Source: an uncultured bacterium (GTDB lineage: Bacteria > Verrucomicrobiota > Kiritimatiellia > CAIVKH01). Taken from it: DNA of 64,000 nt. The number at the start of each line of letters is the position of its first letter. Position 1 is the stretch's first letter. This document shows positions 26,601 through 34,852 of this stretch, in pieces. The DNA lies in assembly GCA_903906425.1 (NCBI GenBank), contig CAIVKH010000115.1:41508-105507 (forward strand), written 5' to 3'. A program made the position numbers and the translations under genes. The notes beneath the pieces were generated by a model, which was not told the DNA's origin, searched no databases, and worked only from the letters and a program-made list of their open reading frames with translations.

Positions 26601-27733
26601 CCCAAGCGGTGAACGCCGAATCGCTCGCCGCCGGGGAAACCCGGACAGTAACTTCCACCTGCGATGCAGTTCGTGGTTGGTGGAAGAGGTTGCCCGTCGT
26701 GTCGAAAGTTGCTGGGTTACATCCCGTTGATGCGCGCAACCGCGTCGAGACGTTGCGCCAGACACTAGACGATGGAACCGCCGAGAGGTTCGATCTGGTT
26801 TTGCGCCGCCTTCCAGCCGTCTATGCCGGAGAGCCGGTGGATACGATGACCGCCAAACAGGCGACGGAATGGGCCACGCAGTTTGCCGCCGACGTGAAGC
26901 GCCTCAATGCCGGGCTGACACTGGCGCATCGCACGGTCGCCGCAGCAGTCATGGAAGTCCACGGCAAGACTGGCGACATGGTTGACTGCGAAAAGGCTAT
27001 CGACGAATGGTTCAAGAATCTGACGCCCGACCAGCGTGATCCGGCCCGTTGCAACGAGCACGAGGATGCTCAACATCTCCTCATGTTGTTGAATGACGCC
27101 GCCAAGCCTTTCGAGACTAGGCTGACCCAGGCCCTTCCCGCCGCATGGGGCTTCGGCCCCGTCGCCGAGTGGAACTCCCTTCAAACGCCCGCGTTCAAGG
27201 CGAAGTGGGAGCAATCGAAGAAGGAGATCGAAGAGATCAGCCCGCTCGTGTCCGAGCCGAGCGTTGAGCCGGAGGATTTGACATCGAAGATCAACCCGAA
27301 TGTATGGGAGGTCGAGGATGGAGCGAGGATTCGTATCCAGATTCCGCCGGGCGCGACCTCTGTTTACTACACCATCGGAGACGAAGACCCAGTAAAGGCA
27401 CTGGAGCGTATAACCATCAAGGAGTCTGCTCCCGTCGCGGTAGATTTGAAGGGCAAGGCAACGGGTGAAATCCGGGTTAGCGCTGTGGACGCCGCCGGCA
27501 ACACCAGCCGACCCGTCATCTACCGCCTTCGTCATAAGCAGAAACAGCATGAGATCACGGTCGAGAAGGAGAGCTTGTTTGGAGAGCGTGGCAGTTTCAA
27601 ATTCCCCGACTCGCTATCCACCTTTATCGCAGTCCTGCGCTCGCTGATTGAAAAGGGACTCGAACGGAAAATCATCAGTGCCGCCGCCGCCGCCCAGTTG
27701 AAGGCCGCGCTTGATGCCATTAAAAAAGGCTGA
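23666..27733 (+). CDS. brxC: BrxC/PglY-type large P-loop ATPase
   Basis: 1355 residues, the usual size of BrxC/PglY. The Walker A GSYGTGKSH lies at residue 67 and the Walker B-like LAVFFDEFG near 255. SARLNQVDLLNEGIEEII and WITDTERIRSKVLEDIYGMHPMALHCLL follow. In BREX this AAA-like ATPase is needed for both methylation and phage exclusion. The first half uses G-ending codons much more than the second half. It ends 20 bases inside the next gene. I favour the DUF6079/PglY-like branch over classic type I BrxC but cannot decide by eye. Confidence 0.85.
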   Translation: MSKIAEIVKVRGGYANFVQLRSALEAATENTERMAMYRPTKAHRTALERICRGLFTPNDKKFYLLSGSYGTGKSHLCLMLANVLSKSSDDPSLKGFYDNYTKLDAEKAKSLKNIRQGGQYLVAVCDYGAGQKFEDAVLKAVVEACAARGIATEKETEFDEASRQLTEWAAMAKAKKGVRDFAADFEKALSKIAPGTPVAALRAGLAKYDRAALDKFHAAYAEAQGTAFHPKAGNLVAIVKSLVASGAFTAKFKGLAVFFDEFGTAVLQQSKFDPAVMQAFMEDVCQQMPNVVFVGCIHKRFQDYAERTNQATASVMSARLNQVDLLNEGIEEIIGAIVETDKTSPVWKTEVQPKEGVFDQLTPQCVSLKLFPWITDTERIRSKVLEDIYGMHPMALHCLLRLSSQIGSDVRSTFTFFSGGVVTERGSYAQFIQDSDIAGPNGALRLYKTHQLFEFFEKELSPGSRELLDTQRALVNGYVASLAALKKSVSAELFDEQQSESVALLRMVLIYSLCNQPTTLENLQFGSYSLSNPEKTVVKKLLGELEKAGAIYLRKPSNTYELCATDGQDPVTMVESFANQPDTGEKATTEELLKQVGASEEYLVANGWNLAFGDDKRLMRTFVRGRELGADQWAKLVQEAAAASAKCGTAFEGHAVYALCEDEAEVKLAREAVKTIPSGTILVAVPHEATPFRDDLTKVLACRHYLAPDEATKHPAQTIARIRDMLDDGVDTGYLAMIRKVVNVLRGGQQATWFEAGGALLVEKPAQAHKPADMLCDRLFKDRCQIKHPDLNLAHDEKWQKNSNTPLRQAVMELLDTSSPIQIDNGNPDNHGEKRYLEKVLFKGAGALRPLPGGSGPVKHFAAESDPKKLDAKFPLLKILISRLAALSPTAALPLADFVREMRGPPVGASGTMLVLALAHVVRAFGERLRVFRDSTHNDAGDLGSYEAIVKAIAEPSTKLELAVREISAGQQSFINAVAQAVNAESLAAGETRTVTSTCDAVRGWWKRLPVVSKVAGLHPVDARNRVETLRQTLDDGTAERFDLVLRRLPAVYAGEPVDTMTAKQATEWATQFAADVKRLNAGLTLAHRTVAAAVMEVHGKTGDMVDCEKAIDEWFKNLTPDQRDPARCNEHEDAQHLLMLLNDAAKPFETRLTQALPAAWGFGPVAEWNSLQTPAFKAKWEQSKKEIEEISPLVSEPSVEPEDLTSKINPNVWEVEDGARIRIQIPPGATSVYYTIGDEDPVKALERITIKESAPVAVDLKGKATGEIRVSAVDAAGNTSRPVIYRLRHKQKQHEITVEKESLFGERGSFKFPDSLSTFIAVLRSLIEKGLERKIISAAAAAQLKAALDAIKKG

Positions 27734-30134
27734 AGCCCGCGTGGAACGTCTCCAAATCAAACATATTGGCGAGTTACCCGGCAATCTGCCGGACCGAACG
27801 ATGCTGCTCGCGAATGATGCCGACTATTGTTCGGCATGTGCCGAGTTACGGTGCGATCTCGCGGCACGCTACGATGCGATTTGGATTCGACAGCAGCATC
27901 ATTTCTCCTGGTTGCGATCCTTCGTAGAACACGCCGGCATCGAACATCTTCGTCCGGCGGATTTCACAACAACGACCGCGCGCGATCTCCTGGCTTCGGT
28001 CTGGGGATTGCCCATCCCGGCGTGGCTTACGGACGAGATGATTCTTGAAGAAGACTTGCTCAAACGGGAATTGCCAGCCGGGGCGCACGAGACCGTCGCC
28101 GCGGCCTTTCTGGCACCATGGTTCGGTTCTCTGAATGACAAGTTCCCACGGGATCACGCCGGTTTACTCGCCGAGAAGGCCTCGGCACCCGCTATGCAAA
28201 CCGGTCTGGCCGAAAGCGCCTCGGTCCGAGCAGCGTGGCAAAATACTCTCAATGTCTGGGCGGAATCCAATGCGACATCGTGGGTGAGTGCATTCTGCGA
28301 ACGTCTCCGTGCCGACCCGAAGAAGTTGTGGTGCGATCTTACCGTTTGGCGACTTCTGCATAACTACCCGGAAGCCCAGCAGGAGTTTGCGCTCGACCTC
28401 TCTGCTGTAACTTTTGCGCGGACTGTGCCCGTAGAGGTCTTGAAAGAAATGCCGCTGAATACCGATGGCAGGGCCCTGGCGCTCGATCAGATTCAACCGC
28501 TCTTCGAGCGAGGACATGCAGGAGGCTTTTCGCGCGGCAAATTCGACATGCTGCTTGCCGCTGTTAGTGGAGAGTTGCCAGAAGAGTTTAACGGATTGGA
28601 AGCTCTCCTCGGGCATGCCTCATTCAAGATTGAGCGGAGCGATGTCGATACCGTCATTCGCCGATTCAAACTGTGCGCCGACATAAGTCAGTCAGCATTC
28701 ACCCGGCTCGAACTCTACATCCGCCCACCTCGGCCGAGCGCGATCTCTCCAGTGGCGTCCGGTGCTGCTACATGGACAAAGTGGTTCCACGCAGAATATC
28801 TCCCGTACCGCTGGTGGCAGACGCAATGCGGCGAAGCTGATCCCGAAGTCGAGAAAACAGTCGGTGCGTTCAGCGAATGGTATTGCCAGAATTTCATTCA
28901 GGTTCACAGCGACCCGTCGATGAGCGCGGTGCAAACGCTTACGCAATGGCGGCCCTTGATCTTGCAGGATGCGGTTTCGCTTATTCTGCTGGTGGACAAT
29001 CTGCCTTGGGTTTTCTGGGATTCGTTCGAGCGTGCCCTCGCTGCGGCAGGCCTTCACAAGCATGAGTCGCGGGATTGTTTTGCACCGCTCCCAAGCCACA
29101 CATCGGTCTGCAAGCCCGCGCTCGTTTCGGGTCGGTGGGACGTGACTGGAAGCGACTATCGCAAGATGCTTGAAGCACGTTCCGCCGAAGAGTGGGGCGG
29201 CAGGCCCGCCCATTATCTCGCGGGGGTGGATGAACTAAACGCCCTGAAACACATCCCGTCGCCAGCGGTTCTGTTGCTCAACTACCTTGCCAGCGACGAA
29301 GCGCTCCACGCTGATTCAGCCGCCGCAGGAACCCCGCAAGTCCAGCAGCTCGATCTGCTCTATAAAAACCTTGGTGCCGCAGTTGGTGAGTTCGCACGGC
29401 GGGCCAGCGGCGGGGACCGCACATTTGGCCTCTACGTCATTACCGACCACGGGGCGACCTGCATCCTCCCGGCGGAGAAAAAGTCCGCCGATGCGGTACT
29501 GGTAAAACGTCTCTTTCCAAACGAAAAGTATCGCTCGGCCACGGTGCCCGCGACGGAGGCGGCTGGAGTTGCAGAAAACCTTTGGGCTCTCGGACACCGC
29601 TTCACCAATCCCTACCAGCATGACGGCTCCGTCCATTTCATACCGCGCGGTCACAATACAGTTGCCGCACCAGGACCGAGGCCACTCTATAGCCACGGCG
29701 GCGCGACACCCGAGGAAGTCATTGTACCGTGTGGCGTCTTCCGGCTTTTCCGCGCATCGTGGCTGGAGCCAAATGTGCGATTCCTCAACTTGAAACAGCG
29801 CGACGGGCGCGCAATGTTCTACGTCAAACGGATCGCGAACATCGAGATTGAGATTCAGAATGCGAATGCAGACGAGTGCCGTGTTGAGTCAGTGGTCATC
29901 ACACCCGCCGTCGGTGAAGTTCGTGACTTTGGGCGCGTCGTCGTTGGCGCGAACGCTACGGGTAAAATGATGGTGAGCCTTTACTTCACTGGCGCAGCCA
30001 CTGCTGTAACCTCGCTCACGTTTGAGATCAGTTTCTGCGTTGCACAGGAGTCTCTTGTTCGTCGCGTCGATCTGCCGGTACTGATAAGCTCCGCCACGTC
30101 TGGCGGCACCGACCTCACCAGCCTGGTTCCGTAA
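27714..30134 (+). CDS. pglZ: PglZ-domain protein, BREX phosphatase-like
   Basis: About 806 residues. The PglZ domain of the alkaline-phosphatase superfamily is in the second half: LILLVDNLPWVFW near residue 425 (first metal-binding Asp) and YVITDHGAT near 577 (Asp-His metal ligands), with HFIPRGHN and YSHGGATPEEVIVP giving the later His ligands and the family end. PglZ is the hallmark gene of BREX. It overlaps the BrxC-like gene; GTG at 27741, just after that stop, is an alternative start. Its own stop overlaps the next ATG (TAATG). Confidence 0.9.
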   Translation: MPLKKAEARVERLQIKHIGELPGNLPDRTMLLANDADYCSACAELRCDLAARYDAIWIRQQHHFSWLRSFVEHAGIEHLRPADFTTTTARDLLASVWGLPIPAWLTDEMILEEDLLKRELPAGAHETVAAAFLAPWFGSLNDKFPRDHAGLLAEKASAPAMQTGLAESASVRAAWQNTLNVWAESNATSWVSAFCERLRADPKKLWCDLTVWRLLHNYPEAQQEFALDLSAVTFARTVPVEVLKEMPLNTDGRALALDQIQPLFERGHAGGFSRGKFDMLLAAVSGELPEEFNGLEALLGHASFKIERSDVDTVIRRFKLCADISQSAFTRLELYIRPPRPSAISPVASGAATWTKWFHAEYLPYRWWQTQCGEADPEVEKTVGAFSEWYCQNFIQVHSDPSMSAVQTLTQWRPLILQDAVSLILLVDNLPWVFWDSFERALAAAGLHKHESRDCFAPLPSHTSVCKPALVSGRWDVTGSDYRKMLEARSAEEWGGRPAHYLAGVDELNALKHIPSPAVLLLNYLASDEALHADSAAAGTPQVQQLDLLYKNLGAAVGEFARRASGGDRTFGLYVITDHGATCILPAEKKSADAVLVKRLFPNEKYRSATVPATEAAGVAENLWALGHRFTNPYQHDGSVHFIPRGHNTVAAPGPRPLYSHGGATPEEVIVPCGVFRLFRASWLEPNVRFLNLKQRDGRAMFYVKRIANIEIEIQNANADECRVESVVITPAVGEVRDFGRVVVGANATGKMMVSLYFTGAATAVTSLTFEISFCVAQESLVRRVDLPVLISSATSGGTDLTSLVP

Positions 30135-32116
30135 TGCCTATGAAAACATTTGAGACGAAAGCGCATGACTTCTACGGAGAGGTTGTCATCAACAAGGGGC
30201 TCATGGGGAAGGCAGGATTTGGCGCGCGCGCTATTCCTGTTTATGTCGGCGAGTGGATCATCAGCCAGTTCATCGAGAACGGCGAAATCAACGAAACGAG
30301 CCGGGAACGCATCGTCGGCATCGTCACAAAGTTTCTGCCACAAAAGGCAGACAAGAACCGGCTGCTGAATGACCTCAAAGATCACAAGCCGGTCCAGATT
30401 CTCGACGACTTCCGGGTAACGGTGAATCTCGACAAGAACACACACGAGCTCAGCATACCCGTGCTTGATGAGTCGCACGCACTGATTCAAAAGCCGATCC
30501 TCGACAACAATCCCATGCTGTTGCGAACCGGCATGTGGGGGTTGGGAACCCTTCAGTATGTGCCGCCCGATGGCGACGAAGTGAAGAAGGGCCAGATATG
30601 GATGACGGACTTCAAGCCCTTCCAGACTCCCGGCGTGGACATCAACTACTACACGGAAAGTCGCAAGCATTTCACATTGGAGGAATGGACAGACTTGCTG
30701 GTTTCAAGCTGCCAGTTCAACCCCGAGACCCATACCCTCGCCCAGAAGATGCTGTTGCTTTCCCGCGTCATTCCGCTGGTGCAGCCGAGAGTCAATGTTG
30801 TTGAGTTGGCACCCAAGGGAACCGGCAAATCATTCGTTTTCGATAACATCAGTCGCTATGCCGCCGTCATCCCTGGCGGGAAGCTTTCAGCACCGAGCCT
30901 CTTCTTCAACAGCAGCAGCCGCCAGATCGGTCTTATTCCCCGCTATGACGTGGTGGTCGTGGACGAAATCCAAAAGATTCAAACCGATGCCGCCGGCGAA
31001 GCAATGGCGGGCTTGAAAATGTATCTCGAAAGTGGACGCTACCGCCGTGCGACGGGAGATATGGGCACGTCGGAAGCTGGATTCGTTATGCTCGGGAATA
31101 TAACTCTCACCGACGAGCGCCTGCCGTTTTACCAAACTGAAGGGCTTTTCAAAGAGCTACCCAGTGCGCTCCAGGAATCGGCCTTCATCGACCGTTTGCA
31201 CGGGCTGATCGAAGGATGGTTCATGCCGCGCATATCGAAAACTACTCCCTCCCAGCAGCTCGGCTTCAAGGGTGACTTCTTCGGCGAGGTGCTCCACGAG
31301 CTACGACCGCGGCTTGAATTTGCTGATTATGTTTCCCACAATCTGCGGCTGCCGAGCTGCGATGACATGCGCGACAACAAGGCCATCGCAAGAATCGCGG
31401 AAGGCTATCTGAAGCTTCTCTTCCCCGATCTTGAAGTAACCGACGAACAGTTCACAGAGTACTGCGTCAATCCAGCGCTGCGGATGCGGCAGCAAATTCG
31501 CGACGAGCTCTCAAAGATCGACCCAGAATATAAATGGGTGTCGATCCGCAGCTCCAATCCTGACGAGTTCCAGTTGCTTCATCCAACGGAGCGCCCCAGC
31601 GAGGAAGCCGCCGCTCCCAAAATAGACCCACTCCCAGCGGAGCGCTCACCAGAGCCCTGCACATTAGACCTGAAAGATGGGCAGACAGGCTTTTCGTTTC
31701 GGCGATTGTTCGGCCCATATCTACGCGGAGCACGGACGATAACTCTGGTGGACCCTTACATCCGCCTCGACTATCAGATTTACAATCTTATGAGCTTTAT
31801 CGAACTCCTCGACCCAGAGGCTGACGGCATTAAGTTCCAGCTCATAACTTCAACCGACTCACCCGAGGAAGAAGTTGAGCTGTCGTCAAAGCTTGATCAG
31901 GTGCAAGAGGGCGCAAACGCCAAGAAGATTCAATTCACCTATGCCTTCGATGGGACCAAGCATGACCGCATGATCGAAACGGACACGGGCTGGCGCATTA
32001 CACTTGGGCGCGGTCTGGACATATTCTATCGTCCTGAAGGGCGATTCTCGCTTGGTTTCATTGACCAAACACAGCGCAAGTGCAAGGCGACGAGTATCAT
32101 TTATTCGCGGCGATAG
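30134..32116 (+). CDS. brxL: BrxL Lon-like ATPase with a C-terminal MIT_C (MITD1-like) domain
   Basis: 660 residues. The central AAA+ core has Walker A APKGTGKS near residue 227 and Walker B VVVVDEIQ near 273, with GFVMLGNI as sensor, all typical of BrxL. From about residue 520 the sequence is not the Lon-like protease tail. It matches the MIT_C domain (phospholipase-D-like fold) of human MITD1: FRRLFGPYLRGARTITLVDP, IRLDYQIYNLMSFIELL, HDRMIETDTGWRITLGRGLD and RFSLGFID. This tail probably binds nucleic acid or lipid or drives assembly. It is the last operon gene, translationally coupled to pglZ. Confidence 0.9.
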   Translation: MPMKTFETKAHDFYGEVVINKGLMGKAGFGARAIPVYVGEWIISQFIENGEINETSRERIVGIVTKFLPQKADKNRLLNDLKDHKPVQILDDFRVTVNLDKNTHELSIPVLDESHALIQKPILDNNPMLLRTGMWGLGTLQYVPPDGDEVKKGQIWMTDFKPFQTPGVDINYYTESRKHFTLEEWTDLLVSSCQFNPETHTLAQKMLLLSRVIPLVQPRVNVVELAPKGTGKSFVFDNISRYAAVIPGGKLSAPSLFFNSSSRQIGLIPRYDVVVVDEIQKIQTDAAGEAMAGLKMYLESGRYRRATGDMGTSEAGFVMLGNITLTDERLPFYQTEGLFKELPSALQESAFIDRLHGLIEGWFMPRISKTTPSQQLGFKGDFFGEVLHELRPRLEFADYVSHNLRLPSCDDMRDNKAIARIAEGYLKLLFPDLEVTDEQFTEYCVNPALRMRQQIRDELSKIDPEYKWVSIRSSNPDEFQLLHPTERPSEEAAAPKIDPLPAERSPEPCTLDLKDGQTGFSFRRLFGPYLRGARTITLVDPYIRLDYQIYNLMSFIELLDPEADGIKFQLITSTDSPEEEVELSSKLDQVQEGANAKKIQFTYAFDGTKHDRMIETDTGWRITLGRGLDIFYRPEGRFSLGFIDQTQRKCKATSIIYSRR

Positions 32117-32251
32117 TTAGGACACGTGCCAGCCAGGAGACGAGATCGGCCGCGCGTTGCCGCACACAAGAAGTCCCCCCGCCCACTCTGGGTCAAAGGG
32201 AACCCCCCGACTGGGCCATCGGAAAAAACTTTAGAGGCCCTTCGGCTCTGG

Positions 32252-32710
32252 TCAGGGAATTGCGTCGCGCTCGCGCCGTACACTCTCGGCAAGCTCGGGA
32301 TCGCGGTGGCACATACCCGCAGTCACCGCGTCGCAGCAATAGAACTCTTCTTCATGCAGTTCGCCAGACTCGAACCGCCGCCACGCCTCGGCCGCGAGCG
32401 GCGCGAGCACGACCGGCCATCCGCTCTCGACGTAACGCGGGGCGATCAGCCGCGGGTCGGCCGCCCGGCCCTCGGGAAAATCCTGCGCCTCGTGGGAGAA
32501 CTCTTCGCCGTCTTCAATCGCGCCGTCGGGATGCAGGCCGGGATAGAGGAAGCCGATCGAATACCAGCCGCGCTTGAACTCGTCGGGCGGAACGGACCCG
32601 ATCCTGTCGGCGTCTGCGGCCCGCACCAGAACGAGGAGCCACGCCAGCGCCTCGGAGTGGTCGCGCGGCGGCGGGGAGATGTCGAAAGTGATCGGCTTGA
32701 TGTTGGTCAT
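32252..32710 (-). CDS. Hypothetical protein downstream of the defence operon
   Basis: 152 residues from ATG 32710 (MTNIKPITFDISPPPRDHSEALAWLL). It is acidic and soluble, with Trp/Tyr-rich segments (FKRGWYSIGFLYPGLHPDGA). It faces the end of brxL convergently. No ribosome site or recognised family. High coding-like third-position GC and an undisturbed frame support it as real. Confidence 0.55.
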   Translation of the reverse strand: MTNIKPITFDISPPPRDHSEALAWLLVLVRAADADRIGSVPPDEFKRGWYSIGFLYPGLHPDGAIEDGEEFSHEAQDFPEGRAADPRLIAPRYVESGWPVVLAPLAAEAWRRFESGELHEEEFYCCDAVTAGMCHRDPELAESVRRERDAIP

Positions 32711-32768
32711 GTCTGGAAGTCCCGGCGATGTTGGATTCAAAATCCAAAATCAACGGCGTGAGCCGCGG

Positions 32769-33050
32769 TCAGGACTTCGTGGCGGTCAGGACACGGGGGA
32801 CCGGCACGCCGAAAACCTTGAGGTGCTGCCGCAGGTCCTCCAGTTGCTCCGCCTCGATTTCCCTGAAGTAGGATTCGTCACCCTCGACACCGCCGAGGCC
32901 GCCGCTTGTGAACGTCTCAAGGCGGCGATAGCCTTTGTCAATCGGATAGGAAACCGTCGCGCGCGCCTGGACGAAACAGCCCTTTTCGCCGGACTCGGAA
33001 TCCTCTTCAGAAACCACTTTGACGGACTCAATCTTGAGCTGCGTTTTCAT
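32769..33050 (-). CDS. Small hypothetical protein, leaderless
   Basis: 93 residues, MKTQLKIESVKVVSEEDSES. The ATG at 33050 follows the CACAAT box by seven bases, so the mRNA is predicted to be leaderless. An in-frame ATG nine bases upstream overlaps the -10. The sequence suggests a small beta-rich fold (VQARATVSYPIDKGYRRLETFTSGG). The same gene pattern (promoter, then immediate ATG) occurs at 10385. Confidence 0.6.
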   Translation of the reverse strand: MKTQLKIESVKVVSEEDSESGEKGCFVQARATVSYPIDKGYRRLETFTSGGLGGVEGDESYFREIEAEQLEDLRQHLKVFGVPVPRVLTATKS

Positions 33051-33057
33051 GGCATCC

Positions 33058-33085
33058 ATTGTGTCGAGACTGTGGGCGATGTAAA
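33058..33085 (-). promoter_or_regulatory. CACAAT-class promoter, leaderless
   Basis: Minus strand: TTTACA, 16 bases ending GTCTCGA, CACAAT. The last part is nearly identical to the promoter at 10393, including CGA before the -10. Confidence 0.75.
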
Positions 33086-33128
33086 GGCCCGCAGGGAATT
33101 GCGGCCGATTGCCCGCCGAATCGGGATA

Positions 33129-34631
33129 CTAACCGGCCGCAGAAATCTCGACATGCTCACGCAGTCCGGTCGCGTCAGCGAGGTCTGCGACCATGCCGCA
33201 AAGCCACGACGGATCGCCGGCAATCCCGAACCAGTCGTCCGCGAGTTCGCGCGCCCGCGGCGCGAATCCCGACGACGCGTGTGCGGAGCCGTAGGATGAA
33301 CGCGGAAGAACGAGCGCGTCGGTGAAGAAGGCCGAGACTGTGGCAACGGCCTCGAATGCGGCGGTCACCTTGCCGGGGACATCCGACGCCGACCGGATCG
33401 CATCGAGCACGCGCGTCATCTCGTCATGACGAAGATACATGTCGACGAACAGGCTCGGACGGAGGGGCGCGACATCCCTGTGGAGAACGTAGTCCACGAG
33501 CAGATTCTCCGGCGCTTCCATGATCCGGGAGAGCAGCGAGCCGGCGGCCTCGTTCCCCGGATTCCTGATGGCGATACGCGGTAATTTGCCTTCGCGCCGC
33601 GCCCGCCAGCGCAAGAGCACGCGCGCGATCTCCCTGGCCACGAGGGCCGGAACCACCGCCTTGCCGGACGGGTTGTATCGGATGAGGTGCGACGCCCCGC
33701 CGCGCTCCCACGCGCCTTGCGAGATCGCCGCCGTGCTGCCGATGGACTCGTCGGTGGTCAACTCGAAGGCCGCGCCCGTCTCGGTCTCGGCCTCCAGCCT
33801 GTAGCTCATGACGTGCCGCCACAGCTCGTCGTGCTGCTGGTCCGACACATGCACGCAGAGGCGGAGGTAGGTCTCGCGGCACTCCTTCAGCAGATCGCGC
33901 ATCCTCACGTCGTCGAACTGCGCGACCGAAAACATCTGCTCCAGCGCCGCGAGGGCTTCGGCCATCCTGTCCGACTTTCCCAGAACCACCGCGAGGCCGT
34001 AATACGAGTTCGGCTTCGACGGGTTGATGCGGACCGCCTCCTCGTAGAGTTTCGTCGCGCCCGGAAAATCACCCTGGCCCGTCTTCAGTGCGGCGAGGCT
34101 GGTCGCGGCGTACACGTCCTCCTTTGAAAGCTCGTACGCCTTCGTCAGGTAGCGCTCCGCCACGGGGAGGTTGCCCTCGTGCTTGGCAAAAATGTTGCCG
34201 AGCAGCACGTACGCCCACGCATTCCCGGGGTCCAGTCGAAGGACATCGACGAGTACGTCCTTCGCCTCCGACTGCCGCCCCGACGCGACGAGCGCCATCG
34301 CGAGATTGCGGCGTGCGTCGGCGTGCTCGGGCACAATGGCGAGGACGCGACGGAAGAGATCGACGGCCTTGTTGAAGCGGCCGGACTCCGCCTGCGAGAT
34401 GGCCTTGTCGAACGTCTGCTTCACGTCGGCGACTTCGTGCTCGCGGTCGGTGTCGACCGTGATGACGACGTGGTCGTCGGCGATGTCGAAGGTCATGTTC
34501 GCCGCCAGGAATCCGTACGCCTTTTGGAGCCGCGCGATGACGGCGTCCCGCGGAAGCGACGCCGCGTCACCTGGCCGGTCCGCGTCCAAAATCAAGTCGG
34601 ACAGCTTTACGATGATCGTCGTTTTCTTCAC
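33129..34631 (-). CDS. TPR protein with a C-terminal domain shared with the 13.5-kb gene
   Basis: 500 residues from GTG 34631 (KKTTIIVKLSDLILDADRP). An 80-residue N-terminal domain is followed by about five TPRs (RFNKAVDLFRRVLAIVPEHA, RQSEAKDVLVDVLRLDPGNA, NLPVAERYLTKAYEL, DFPGATKLYEEAVRINPSKP). The C-terminal 220 residues (ETETGAAFELTTDESIGS...LLVDYVLHRDVAPLRPSLFVDMYLR) parallel the split gene at 13465-14233. The GTG has no ribosome site. So one element carries a fused and a split version of the same system, on either side of the defence operon. The role is unknown. Confidence 0.78.
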   Translation of the reverse strand: MKKTTIIVKLSDLILDADRPGDAASLPRDAVIARLQKAYGFLAANMTFDIADDHVVITVDTDREHEVADVKQTFDKAISQAESGRFNKAVDLFRRVLAIVPEHADARRNLAMALVASGRQSEAKDVLVDVLRLDPGNAWAYVLLGNIFAKHEGNLPVAERYLTKAYELSKEDVYAATSLAALKTGQGDFPGATKLYEEAVRINPSKPNSYYGLAVVLGKSDRMAEALAALEQMFSVAQFDDVRMRDLLKECRETYLRLCVHVSDQQHDELWRHVMSYRLEAETETGAAFELTTDESIGSTAAISQGAWERGGASHLIRYNPSGKAVVPALVAREIARVLLRWRARREGKLPRIAIRNPGNEAAGSLLSRIMEAPENLLVDYVLHRDVAPLRPSLFVDMYLRHDEMTRVLDAIRSASDVPGKVTAAFEAVATVSAFFTDALVLPRSSYGSAHASSGFAPRARELADDWFGIAGDPSWLCGMVADLADATGLREHVEISAAG

Positions 34632-34765
34632 GGGCGCTGCTGTTTTGTTCTGATGATTCTCAATCCTGTCATCGAAATATGCGTGCGCACAATAGCGAGG
34701 CCGGCGACGAGAACGAAACAGAAAATCCGCGCGCCGATTTAATCTCGGGTGAGTCCGATGGAAGT

Positions 34766-34780
34766 GTTCCAAACTGGAAC
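34766..34780. promoter_or_regulatory. Inverted repeat GTTCCA-AAC-TGGAAC
   Basis: A 15-bp inverted repeat in the 221-base gap upstream of the TPR gene and downstream of the DUF2779 gene. It may be an operator. No gene is supported in this gap. Confidence 0.35.
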
Positions 34781-34852
34781 ATGACCGGCGACTCAATACG
34801 AATCCGCCGTCGGGTTGCCGATCTCAAATGCACATCAGCCCAGGCCGGCATC

